The notes beneath the pieces were generated by a model. That model worked only from the letters and a program-made list of their open reading frames with translations. It was not told the origin of the DNA and did no database searches. DNA of 64,000 nucleotides from Desulfuromonas sp. (GTDB taxonomy: Bacteria > Desulfobacterota > Desulfuromonadia > Desulfuromonadales > Desulfuromonadaceae). Below, one piece after another: positions 54,430 through 63,334 of the stretch (the first letter of the stretch is position 1; the number at the start of each line of letters is the position of its first letter). Location of the stretch: the NCBI GenBank assembly GCA_021162745.1, contig JAGGYC010000032.1, forward strand, positions 21,381 through 85,380, written 5' to 3'. A program made the position numbers and the translations under genes.

Positions 54430-54526
54430 GAGACTGTCGGGTTTGCGGAAGATTCTTGTAAGTCCGACTGACTCCTGGACTCAAAGGGTTTTTTATTAAC
54501 TGCTATTAGAAGGGGGAGGTGATCGA

Positions 54527-55093
54527 ATGTCGAGTAGAGGGACACCAAGGACGTCCAGTTCAAGAAAGATTTGGATTTTCGGAGCGATTTTTGGCGTGTT
54601 TTGTGCGCTGGTTGTCGTACTGGCCTCGGGGTTTATGGTTGAAACGACAAACACCGATGAGTTTTGCGCCAGTTGCCATGTGATGAAACCGTTCCGGTCC
54701 GCATGGAAGGATGCTGTTCATGGTGGCAAAAACCGTCAGGGATTTACTGCCCAGTGTGTGGATTGTCACTTGCCCCATGGTAACTTCGTCGAATATCTGG
54801 TCACCAAAGCGATTACCGGCACCGGTGATGTTATTCACAATCTGACCATCGATGGCGAAACCTTTGATTGGGCAGCCAATACTGAGGCCAACCGTCAAGA
54901 TTTCACCTATGACAGTGCCTGTCGTCATTGCCACTCTAATTTGACCGGCCCGGGACTGCCTACTGGTGGATTGCTGGCACACCGAGCTTACTTACGCGGA
55001 GAAGCGCATAAGATGTGTACTGATTGTCATTCCCGTGTCGGTCACAAGGATATGCTTCAAACCGTCGAAGAATTCTATAAAAGACAGAAATAA
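54527..55093 (+). CDS. NapC/NirT/NrfH-family tetraheme cytochrome c
   Basis: N-terminal TM anchor; four CxxCH motifs (CASCH, CVDCH, CRHCH, CTDCH). Confidence 0.9.
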   Translation: MSSRGTPRTSSSRKIWIFGAIFGVFCALVVVLASGFMVETTNTDEFCASCHVMKPFRSAWKDAVHGGKNRQGFTAQCVDCHLPHGNFVEYLVTKAITGTGDVIHNLTIDGETFDWAANTEANRQDFTYDSACRHCHSNLTGPGLPTGGLLAHRAYLRGEAHKMCTDCHSRVGHKDMLQTVEEFYKRQK

Positions 55094-55117
55094 GCACTTT
55101 AAACTCAGGAGGTTAAT

Positions 55118-56473
55118 GTGGAAAAGTTTTATGGCAAAGTTGGATTGATCAGCGCTGTATTGCTGCTGATATGGACGGGGTTGGTTTGCGCTGAAACCCC
55201 TAATCTTGCCCCACGTAAAATTGAGATCAAGCGTGGTTATACAGCCGAAGCCGCTAAATGTATCGAGTGTCATGCCGAAAAAACACCCGGTATCATCGAA
55301 GACTGGAAGCTAGGCAAAATGGGTCACTCCGGTGTCTCCTGTTATGATTGTCATGTTGTCGAAAAAGATTCACCGATGGCTGGCCAGTGCTCAGGTCTCA
55401 AGGGCGGTAAACTGTTCATTTCGCCCATGGTGTCCTCAAAGACCTGCGAGCGTTGCCATCCGACAGAAGTGGCTGAGTTCCAAAAGAGTGCCCACGCCGA
55501 TTTGGCGCGCAAGGCCATTTATGACGAGACGAAAGCCGGTGGCAAGCTGGTAGCGTTGCAGTTGGTGCATGAAGGTGCAGGCTTCCTCGGCACCGAAAAA
55601 GGTTCAGCCATTAACGAAGCATCGCGTAAATCGGGTTGCATTGTCTGTCACGGCTCAGAAGTTGAAGTTGGCCCTGATAGCAAACCGATCAACAGTACTT
55701 GGCCTGCTGGTGTCGGCACCAAGTATCCTGACGGTTCCGTCGGTACCTGTACTGTCTGTCATACCCGTCACCAGTTCTCTGTGGCTGAAGCACGTAAGCC
55801 TGAAGCCTGTGCCAGTTGTCACCTTGGTCCCGATCATCCCGATATCGAGATCTACCTTGAGTCCAAGCATGGTCAGCGTTATCTGACTGAAGGGGAAGAG
55901 TGGGAATGGGACAGCGCGCCCGGTGCCTGGCAACCCGGCGATTATAATGCACCGACCTGTGCCGTATGTCACATGAGTGGCATCGGTGAACTGGAAACCA
56001 CCCACAACGTCAATGAACGTCTCAAGTGGGATCTGATGCACAAGCGCAGTGAATTGCGCAGTGGCATCCACGGTGACGCAGCCAAGGGCGACAAGCGGAT
56101 GCGTGCGGTTTGTATCAACTGCCATTCCACCAGCCACACCGACAATGTGCGTGCCATGCTGGATAACTCCGTGGCTCTGTATAACACCTATTGGGATGGC
56201 GCCGTGAAGATGAAGAAAGAGCTTGCCGACAAGGGGCTGCTCAAGAAAGATGCTTGGCGTGACGGCTTCCAGGAATTGATGTACTACCTGTGGCATCATT
56301 GCGGTCGCCGTGCCCGTCAGGGCAGTGCCATGAATGGTCCTGACTATGCCCACTGGCATGGATTCTTCCAGGTATTCCAGGTCTATAAAGATATGCAGGA
56401 TATCTATGAGTATCGGATCAAGAACAATAAGATTGAAGAACTCAGTACAGTTATGAGTACTGGTCCGATCTAG
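55118..56473 (+). CDS. Octaheme hydroxylamine oxidoreductase-like (Hao-family) cytochrome c
   Basis: Signal peptide; eight CxxCH (CIECH, CYDCH, CERCH, CIVCH, CTVCH, CASCH, CAVCH, CINCH); C-terminal [15 protein letters not shown]. Confidence 0.88.
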   Translation: MEKFYGKVGLISAVLLLIWTGLVCAETPNLAPRKIEIKRGYTAEAAKCIECHAEKTPGIIEDWKLGKMGHSGVSCYDCHVVEKDSPMAGQCSGLKGGKLFISPMVSSKTCERCHPTEVAEFQKSAHADLARKAIYDETKAGGKLVALQLVHEGAGFLGTEKGSAINEASRKSGCIVCHGSEVEVGPDSKPINSTWPAGVGTKYPDGSVGTCTVCHTRHQFSVAEARKPEACASCHLGPDHPDIEIYLESKHGQRYLTEGEEWEWDSAPGAWQPGDYNAPTCAVCHMSGIGELETTHNVNERLKWDLMHKRSELRSGIHGDAAKGDKRMRAVCINCHSTSHTDNVRAMLDNSVALYNTYWDGAVKMKKELADKGLLKKDAWRDGFQELMYYLWHHCGRRARQGSAMNGPDYAHWHGFFQVFQVYKDMQDIYEYRIKNNKIEELSTVMSTGPI

Positions 56474-56481
56474 AAAACCAA

Positions 56482-56511
56482 CAGGGGGTGCGAAGAAATT
56501 CGCACCCCCTG
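56482..56511 (+). terminator. Hairpin after the Hao-like gene
   Basis: CAGGGGGTGCGAA-GAAA-TTCGCACCCCCTG; weak T tract. Confidence 0.6.
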
Positions 56512-56686
56512 CTTCATCTCGCCCACCCAGTTATATCTGTTCGATCAACCAATTCTCCTCCATTTCATTAGTGTCTAGAAGATGAGTGTTCTGTACCGGC
56601 TTTATTTATTGGCCATTGCGGTTGATTTTTCGTTACAATCCGTAAAGTCTGATATTTCATCATTCTGCGGTACGAAAGGATAGCTC

Positions 56687-56866
56687 ATGTTTGGACTTGG
56701 TTCTCAGGAACTTATGATTATTCTGGTGATTGTAGTGGTCTTGTTTGGCGCCAAACGATTGCCTCAGCTTGGTTCCGGTCTCGGCAAAGGGATCAAAAAT
56801 TTTAAAAAAGGGATGAGTCAGGAAAAGAATGACAAAATCGAGGATTCAAACGATAAAGAGGACTGA
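56687..56866 (+). CDS. tatA: Twin-arginine translocase TatA/E (59 aa, absent from the ORF track)
   Basis: [43 protein letters not shown]. Confidence 0.93.
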   Translation: MFGLGSQELMIILVIVVVLFGAKRLPQLGSGLGKGIKNFKKGMSQEKNDKIEDSNDKED

Positions 56867-56944
56867 TACGTTTTTACCTGTTGCTCCTGATGCGTTGTGA
56901 CGTGTCACTGCTTGCTGTCTCTCATTTGATGTTGTGGAGGATCC

Positions 56945-57286
56945 ATGTTTGGCATCGGAATGCCTGAATTACTTGTCATTTTAGTCATTGCAATTATTTT
57001 TATCGGCCCAGGGAAATTACCCGATGTTGCCCGTTCTTTGGGGCGCGGCATGCGCGAATTTCGTCGTGCCAGCGAGGAGTTGAAAAATACCATCAACCTT
57101 GAGGCACAGGATGTCACCTCCGAACAGCAAGCGGCGACTTATGCCCAGCAAAGTGGCGAAGCAGAGGCGGTGGCAACCGCTGACGAACTTAGTGAACCCG
57201 AAGTGGTTGAGGCGTTTGATGATGCCTATGTGACGCCGTTGGATGAGAAAAAAACGCCGTTACCCGATGAGTCTGTTCATGACTGA
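56945..57286 (+). CDS. tatB: Twin-arginine translocase TatB
   Basis: [42 protein letters not shown]. Confidence 0.92.
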   Translation: MFGIGMPELLVILVIAIIFIGPGKLPDVARSLGRGMREFRRASEELKNTINLEAQDVTSEQQAATYAQQSGEAEAVATADELSEPEVVEAFDDAYVTPLDEKKTPLPDESVHD

Positions 57287-58022
57287 TCAGGAACAGCCCT
57301 TTTCCAGCCATCTACAGGAGTTACGGCGGCGACTGATTGTCGGTGTTTTCGCCTGGCTGGTCGGTTTTGCCGTCTGCTACAATTACGCCGAGCTGTTGTT
57401 CCAGTTTGTTGCCGAGCCGGTGCGTCAGGCGTTGCCCGAAGGCAGTTCTCTGGTATTTATCTACGCCACAGAACCGTTTTTCACCTACCTGAAAGTGGCG
57501 GCGGTGGCCGGTCTGCTGGTGGCCCTGCCGGTGCTGTTGTGGCAGCTGTGGATGTTTGTCGCTCCGGCCCTCTATCCCGGTGAAAAACGTCTGGCCGTCC
57601 CTTTTGTGTTGTGCAGCTGTCTGTGCTTTGCCGCAGGCACCTACTTTGGTTTTACCTTTGTTTTTCCGGTGATCTTCACCTTTTTGATCAATTACGGCAT
57701 CGGTATGGGTGAGGTGAAGGCGATGCTGTCCATGGGCGGTTACCTGACCATGTCCAGCCATCTGTTGCTGGCGTTTGGTCTGGTGTTCGAGTTGCCGATT
57801 GCCCTCTTCTTTCTCGCCCGACTGGGAATTGTCGATTACCATTGGTTGGCGCGTAACCGCCGTTATGCTTTTCTGGTCGCTTTTATTGTCGGTGCCATGT
57901 TGACTCCGCCTGACCTGTTTTCGCAGGTTTCCATTGCGCTGCCGTTTATTGTGCTCTATGAAGTTGGGGTATGGGTAGCGCGTTTCTTCGGCAAGAAAAA
58001 GACAGCTGAGCCAACAGAGTAA
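57267..58022 (+). CDS. tatC: Twin-arginine translocase TatC
   Basis: [16 protein letters not shown], six-TM pattern. Confidence 0.97.
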   Translation: MSLFMTDQEQPFSSHLQELRRRLIVGVFAWLVGFAVCYNYAELLFQFVAEPVRQALPEGSSLVFIYATEPFFTYLKVAAVAGLLVALPVLLWQLWMFVAPALYPGEKRLAVPFVLCSCLCFAAGTYFGFTFVFPVIFTFLINYGIGMGEVKAMLSMGGYLTMSSHLLLAFGLVFELPIALFFLARLGIVDYHWLARNRRYAFLVAFIVGAMLTPPDLFSQVSIALPFIVLYEVGVWVARFFGKKKTAEPTE

Positions 58023-58046
58023 CTCGCTGAAATCTTATATATTGAA

Positions 58047-58076
58047 CAGGCCCGTCAAGACAAATTGGCGGGCCTG
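58047..58076 (+). terminator. Hairpin after tatC
   Basis: CAGGCCCG..CGGGCCTG. Confidence 0.55.
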
Positions 58077-58107
58077 CTTTGTTGACGGCAGGGGCAAAAC
58101 CGCAATT

Positions 58108-58123
58108 ATTGATGTAGATCAAT
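58108..58123. promoter_or_regulatory. FNR/DNR-type palindrome upstream of the 58174 operon
   Basis: ATTGATGTAGATCAAT, exact match to TTGAT-N4-ATCAA. Confidence 0.6.
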
Positions 58124-58173
58124 TACGATTGTTCCAACTTTTGGCATAGTCGCAGAAACAACAGGAGGAATTT

Positions 58174-59448
58174 ATGTCGCCTAATACCACCAATACTACT
58201 ATGTCAACCACCATGACCATAAAAGAGATTGTTGAAACCTGGCCTGAAACGCTGGATGTGTTTATTGCCAACGGTTTTGAAAATCTTAAAGATCAAAAAA
58301 TGCTGGAGAATGTCGGTCGCTTTTTAAAGCTGGAATCAGCCTTGATCAATAAAGGCTATGCCATCGACACCTTTGTCCAGTTGCTCGAAGATAAAATTAA
58401 CGAAAATGATCAGCAGGTGGATATCACCTTGGTCGAGAAAAAGGATGAGGGTTTCGATATCGATGTTGCCGGGTTGCTGCCGTGTCCGGTGCGGGTGCCG
58501 CTACTCGAAGCCTTTAATACCTGTACCAACGACTATCAGCAACGCAGTGGTTTGAAAACCCGCAGTCGCCTGGAGGCCGCCTCCTTTGGTGCCGACTGGA
58601 TCAATGAAAATATCCGCAGTCTTTCTAGTGCCGAAGAGCTGCCTGACCTGTTTATCTCAGCCGGTTTCGATACCTTTTTCGATTCGCAGGGGATCGGTAA
58701 ATATCAACAGCAGGGGGATTTCGAAGCTGTTACCCCAGATGGGGTCAATGCCGACTTCTCAGCAGTGCAGATCAGTGACCCGCAACAGGCCTATTCCATT
58801 ATCTCCGTGGTGCCGGCAGTGTTCATGGTCGATCTGTTGGAGCTGGGCGATCTGCCGGTGCCGCGTACCTGGGAAGATCTGCTCAAGCCGATCTATGCCA
58901 AGCGGGTGGCGCTGCCGGTGGGCGACTTCGATCTGTTTAACGCCATTTTGCTCAATATTCACAAGGAGTTTGGTGATGATGGTGTCAAGCGCCTGGGGCG
59001 TTCCATGCTGCAATCGCTCCACCCGGCGCAGATGGTCAAAACTGCCGGTCGCGTTCAGGAGCAGAAGCCGCTGATCACCATCATGCCGTATTTCTTTACC
59101 CGTATGGCCGGGGCGATCCCTTCGGTGGAGATTGTCTGGCCGCAAGATGGTGCCATTATCAGCCCGATTTTTCTGCTGACGAAAAAAGACAGTCTCGATA
59201 AAACCCGCGAGCTTGCCGAATTTCTGGCTGGTCCTGAAGTGGGCGAAATCCTGGCGCAAAAAGGGTTGTTCCCTTCGCTGAACCCGCAGGTGAAAAATGT
59301 CTTACCGGATTGTTTCCCCGATGCGCCGCCATGGAAATGGCTGGGCTGGGATACGATCTATAATAACGATATCGCCGAGTTGATTAAACAGACCGATGCT
59401 TTGTTCAGTGCCGCAGTAAATGAAGGGCAGGGGGAGTGTAACTCATGA
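58174..59448 (+). CDS. Cytosolic ABC-type solute-binding-like protein with DUF1858-like N-terminal domain
   Basis: No signal peptide; N-terminal TIKEIVETWPETLDVFIANGFENL; SBP-like C-terminal body (VPRTWEDLLKPIYAKRVALP, DGAIISPIFLLTKKDS). Confidence 0.75.
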   Translation: MSPNTTNTTMSTTMTIKEIVETWPETLDVFIANGFENLKDQKMLENVGRFLKLESALINKGYAIDTFVQLLEDKINENDQQVDITLVEKKDEGFDIDVAGLLPCPVRVPLLEAFNTCTNDYQQRSGLKTRSRLEAASFGADWINENIRSLSSAEELPDLFISAGFDTFFDSQGIGKYQQQGDFEAVTPDGVNADFSAVQISDPQQAYSIISVVPAVFMVDLLELGDLPVPRTWEDLLKPIYAKRVALPVGDFDLFNAILLNIHKEFGDDGVKRLGRSMLQSLHPAQMVKTAGRVQEQKPLITIMPYFFTRMAGAIPSVEIVWPQDGAIISPIFLLTKKDSLDKTRELAEFLAGPEVGEILAQKGLFPSLNPQVKNVLPDCFPDAPPWKWLGWDTIYNNDIAELIKQTDALFSAAVNEGQGECNS

Positions 59449-60137
59449 AATTTATCACGGTATCAGGTCCACCATCATCGGGGAAAACAGCGGTGATTCT
59501 ACAGGCCATTGATGCTCTCAAGGCGCGTCAGTTTCAGATCGGCGTCGTCAAGTTCGACTGTCTGCTCACTGATGATGACATACTGTACGCCAAGCGTGGC
59601 GTGCCGGTGCGCAAGGGCTTGTCCGGTGCCCTGTGCCCTGATCACTATTTTGTCAGCAACGTCGAAGCCTGTATGGAGTGGGGACTGGAGCAGAACCTCG
59701 ATATCCTCATCAGCGAGAGTGCCGGTTTATGTAACCGCTGCTCGCCGCACATCAAGGATGTCACCGCCATCTGTGTCATCGATAATCTCAGTGGCATCGG
59801 TACGCCGAAGAAGATCGGGCCGATGCTCAAAGCCGCTGACATTGTGGTGGTTACCAAGGGCGATATCGTCTCCCAGGCTGAGCGTGAAGTGTTTGCTTCA
59901 CGGGTGCGTCAGGTCAATCCCAAGGCGGTGATCATGCACGTCAATGGTATCACTGGCCAGGGCGCGTTTGAGTTGTCGACGTTGCTGGCGGATACCGAGG
60001 AGATCAACAGCTTAAAAGGCAAGTCGTTGCGTTTCTCCATGCCGGCGGCGCTGTGCTCCTACTGTCTGGGCGAAATCCGCATCGGCGAGGATTATCAAAT
60101 GGGTAACGTGCGCAAGATTGATCTGGAGAAAGCGTAA
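59445..60137 (+). CDS. P-loop GTPase of HypB/UreG type with two CxxC motifs
   Basis: GPPSSGKTAVI Walker A, VVTKGD G4-like motif, ESAGLCNRCSPH and ALCSYCLGE CxxC motifs; ATGA overlap with upstream gene. Confidence 0.78.
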   Translation: MKFITVSGPPSSGKTAVILQAIDALKARQFQIGVVKFDCLLTDDDILYAKRGVPVRKGLSGALCPDHYFVSNVEACMEWGLEQNLDILISESAGLCNRCSPHIKDVTAICVIDNLSGIGTPKKIGPMLKAADIVVVTKGDIVSQAEREVFASRVRQVNPKAVIMHVNGITGQGAFELSTLLADTEEINSLKGKSLRFSMPAALCSYCLGEIRIGEDYQMGNVRKIDLEKA

Positions 60138-61135
60138 TGGAAGAGCAGCAATTATTCACGACCCCGTTGACACGGCTGTTGTCGGTGGCTCCTTACCTGA
60201 AGGATTTTTTTGATTCCTTCGGCATTGACCTGGCCGATGGAGACCATACGGTTCAGCATCTTCTCGATCGCTTAAGTCAAGATCAGCTCGAAGATATGGG
60301 CCTCACTATCGACCAACTGCGTAGCTCATTGTGCGACTATGTCGCTGGTATGGGAGCGTTGCAACAGGAGATCGACACTGTTGAACGATTGACGATTCGT
60401 GGCGGTTTTAATAAAAGTCGCGAGGCCGAAGACTTTGAACTCGACCTGATCCCCGGCCAGATCACCTGCATCGTCGGTCCCACCGGCTCCGGAAAGAGCC
60501 GTCTGCTGGCTGATATCGAGTGGGTGGCTCAGGGTGATCCCCCCACCGGACGCCATATTTTGATCAATGGCCAGGTGCCGGATGCCAAGTGGCGTTTTTC
60601 CACCGAACACAAGCTGGTGGCGCAGTTGTCGCAGAATATGAACTTTGTCATGGATTTGAGTGTCGAAGAGTTTATTCGCATGCACGCCGAAAGCCGTTTT
60701 GTGCCCGATGTTGATGACAAGATCGCCCGGATACTCGCCCAAGCCAACGAACTGGCCGGCGAGACATTTGCTGCCGACACTCCTATTACCTCCCTCAGTG
60801 GTGGTCAATCGCGGGCGTTGATGATCGCCGATACTGCCATCCTCAGCAAATCGCCCATTGTGCTGATTGATGAGATCGAAAACGCCGGCATCGATCGCAA
60901 AAAAGCGCTAGCGCTGCTGGTTAAAGAGGAAAAGATTGTCTTGATGGCTACCCATGATCCGATCCTGGCTTTGATGGGACAGCGCCGTCTGGTGATCAAG
61001 AACGGCGGAGTGGCCAAGATCATTGATACCGGTGAGGCTGAACGTGCCAACCTTGAGGAGCTTGAGGTGCTGGATCGCAAGTTGATGGCGTTGCGCCATC
61101 GAATCCGCCAAGGGGAAACCCTGGAAATTATTTAA
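60137..61135 (+). CDS. Soluble ABC ATPase with helical N-terminal domain, no permease
   Basis: GPTGSGKSRLL, SLSGGQSRALMIADTAIL, VLIDEIENAG, MATHD; N-terminal LLSVAPYLKDFFDSFGIDL. Confidence 0.85.
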   Translation: MEEQQLFTTPLTRLLSVAPYLKDFFDSFGIDLADGDHTVQHLLDRLSQDQLEDMGLTIDQLRSSLCDYVAGMGALQQEIDTVERLTIRGGFNKSREAEDFELDLIPGQITCIVGPTGSGKSRLLADIEWVAQGDPPTGRHILINGQVPDAKWRFSTEHKLVAQLSQNMNFVMDLSVEEFIRMHAESRFVPDVDDKIARILAQANELAGETFAADTPITSLSGGQSRALMIADTAILSKSPIVLIDEIENAGIDRKKALALLVKEEKIVLMATHDPILALMGQRRLVIKNGGVAKIIDTGEAERANLEELEVLDRKLMALRHRIRQGETLEII

Positions 61136-61292
61136 CTATTCGGCTGGTTTTTTATGACGAAAACCAGATCGCTTCGCGAACACCCCCATTCCAACCTTCC
61201 CCCGTCAAGCGGGGAAGGGCTAGGGAGGGGGGAAGGTCTGGCTTGAACACTGTTTCATATTCTGCGATTTAAGCCGCAACTTCAGCAAAAAC

Positions 61293-61416
61293 GGGACTGT
61301 CCCCGCGCTCTTGAGTTTTTGGAGGAGGCTGTCTCAGGCTTTTGCGGCGCGTATCGCTGGAGTTTCATCGTCCGCAAACCTCTGGGACAGCCCCCGGTGA
61401 AGCTGGGGACAGTCCC
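61293..61416. repeat. Nested inverted-repeat element
   Basis: Outer GGGACTGTCCCC/GGGGACAGTCCC, inner GGCTGTCTCAG/CTGGGACAGCC. Confidence 0.65.
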
Positions 61417-61490
61417 GAGTTTACTACTTTAAGTAGCGAAGCAATGTGGAAAAAGTTACAACCCTTCACAACAGTATAAGGAGAAATCAC

Positions 61491-61733
61491 ATGCACGATG
61501 GATGCGCAGGAAATTTCAACTCAGGTCTGGATATTTTAAACAAGATTCGCACCATGAATTTTAACAATCAGCCGATGCCGGCTGTAATGACCATTCGCTG
61601 TGAAAACTGCGATGGTCGCTTTCAGATGGAAAACTTTGAAGGACAATGTCCCGACTGCGGCATGGTCTATGCGGTAACGCCCTGTCATGCCGGTGATCCG
61701 TCCGCAGTTCGTGCCGCCGGGATCAATGTTTAA
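61491..61733 (+). CDS. Small zinc-ribbon protein
   Basis: ATG after AAGGAG; IRCENCDGRFQMENFEGQCPDCGMVY. Confidence 0.65.
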   Translation: MHDGCAGNFNSGLDILNKIRTMNFNNQPMPAVMTIRCENCDGRFQMENFEGQCPDCGMVYAVTPCHAGDPSAVRAAGINV

Positions 61734-62070
61734 AAAGACCCTGACCACCGAGCAGCGGTTACGCAAGGATGCCAAGGTGCTGCGCGCTTTCATTGCCGTA
61801 TACTGCCGCGTCCATCATCTGCGTCATGGTGCTGCCGTGCAGTGTCGCGAGCAGGGCAGGGACTATTGTGCTGAGTGTCATGCGCTGTTGCATTATGCCC
61901 TGCAACGCAATGATCGCTGCCCCCTTGAGCCGAAACCGGCCTGTAAAGATTGTGATGTTCGTTGCTACAAGCCGCAGATGCGAGAGAAGATCCGTGAGGT
62001 GATGAAGTTCAGCGGTATCTACTATGTCAAGCGTGGTCGCCTTGATTGGTTGTGGCATTACTTTTTTTGA
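61726..62070 (+). CDS. YgbA_NO (nitrous oxide-stimulated promoter) family-like protein
   Basis: Cys-rich pattern YCAECHALLHYALQRNDRCPLEPKPACKDCDVRCYKPQMREKIREVMKFSG; overlaps the preceding gene by 8 nt. Confidence 0.78.
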   Translation: MFKKTLTTEQRLRKDAKVLRAFIAVYCRVHHLRHGAAVQCREQGRDYCAECHALLHYALQRNDRCPLEPKPACKDCDVRCYKPQMREKIREVMKFSGIYYVKRGRLDWLWHYFF

Positions 62071-62128
62071 TCTGAACTGATATCTTGTTAAAATCTTAAG
62101 CAGTTCTCGTGTTGGGTGGCATTATTCG

Positions 62129-62248
62129 ACCATCAGTAGGGTTATTTAAAATTAGAAATGTTGCAATACAAGACCTGACCACTCTTGCTGGGTTCAACCA
62201 TCAGTAGAATTATTTCAAATTAAAAATATTGCAGCACAAGACCTGACC
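62129..62248. repeat. Two imperfect ~52 bp direct repeats (68 bp period)
   Basis: ACCATCAGTAG.RTTATTT.AAATTA.AAAT.TTGCA.YACAAGACCTGACC at 62129-62180 and 62197-62248. Confidence 0.85.
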
Positions 62249-62251
62249 CCT

Positions 62252-62557
62252 TCACTTTCGCAGAACCTCAAGAAAAGTTAGCAGCTCAGCCACTCCGAGC
62301 GACCGCCTCGATTTACCGGGATTGCAGTTAAAAAATTGACGTACCCAGTGGGCAAAAAATGGACGCTCTTTTTCAGGCACTTCAGCTTCAGCAAGTACCT
62401 CAAAATATCCCTTTGGCCAAACAGGATTCGGATTGAATGGAGCTGGAGATTTTCTAATAAACCGCCCTTGTTGTATATTGTCACGTTCCATACAGGTCAT
62501 ATTATACAATAATATCCCGTCTCGCAACCTGATTAAGAGATAGATGATTTGTTGCAA
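62252..62557 (-). pseudogene. Truncated integron-type tyrosine recombinase (N-terminal SAM-like fragment)
   Basis: PKGYFEVLAEAEVPEKERPFFAHWVRQFFNCNPGKSRRSLGVAELLTFLEVL resembles the IntI N-terminal domain; no catalytic domain follows; divergent from cassette ORFs. Confidence 0.6.
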
Positions 62558-62632
62558 TTAACCATGGTCTGCGATAAGTTTGTGATCTTCAATGTTGGAG
62601 AATAACTGTTATGCTTAAAAACTGAGTCCTCT

Positions 62633-63334
62633 ATGTATAATTTAGTAAAAAAATTAAAGAAAATTGCTGGCACAAATCAACTTGAGCGATTTGAATGGGA
62701 AATACCAGACAATTGCCCAGTAAATATTCCCTCAAGTGCATCTACTGGCTATGAAAAAAATGTATATTTAAAAGATCACTTTCATAGTGTGATTGCAAAT
62801 AGCAATGCATTGGATAATCACTATTGGGCAATTCAAGAATGGGGTGGGATTGGTTCATTTAAGAAAAATGAAAAAAATGATCAGAGAATCAAGAAATTCA
62901 TAAATGAGCTATCTAAGGGCAAGTTAACTAGAAACTCTTTCGATACTATTTCTTCATTGTCAAAGGTTGCATCATTCATCGAGCCAGAAAAGTATGTTAT
63001 TTATGACTCCCGTGTAATTTACTCACTGAATTGGTTGCTTTTTAATCACTCAAATGAAAGACGTTTGTTCCCACAACCTGTTGGACGAAGTGCCAGCTTG
63101 GCAAAGTACGATATGCAGACCATTTTCCGTCTTACCAAGCAAAAGGTTGAATACATATCCTATAAAAATGCATTCCATGAGTATTGCTTGCTAATACGAC
63201 ACCTTTCAACTTTAGTATATGGTGCTGACAGTAAGCCATACAAGCTTGAGATGCTTCTTTTTATGATTGCTCCAACATGGGTAATTGAAAATATAGAAAC
63301 TAACGTATCACTTGAAATTGCAACAATCGCATAA
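62633..63334 (+). CDS. Hypothetical protein, putative first integron cassette ORF
   Basis: 233 aa ORF between a GTTATGC core (62608) and a GCATAAC site overlapping its stop; AT-rich relative to the rest of the window. Confidence 0.65.
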   Translation: MYNLVKKLKKIAGTNQLERFEWEIPDNCPVNIPSSASTGYEKNVYLKDHFHSVIANSNALDNHYWAIQEWGGIGSFKKNEKNDQRIKKFINELSKGKLTRNSFDTISSLSKVASFIEPEKYVIYDSRVIYSLNWLLFNHSNERRLFPQPVGRSASLAKYDMQTIFRLTKQKVEYISYKNAFHEYCLLIRHLSTLVYGADSKPYKLEMLLFMIAPTWVIENIETNVSLEIATIA

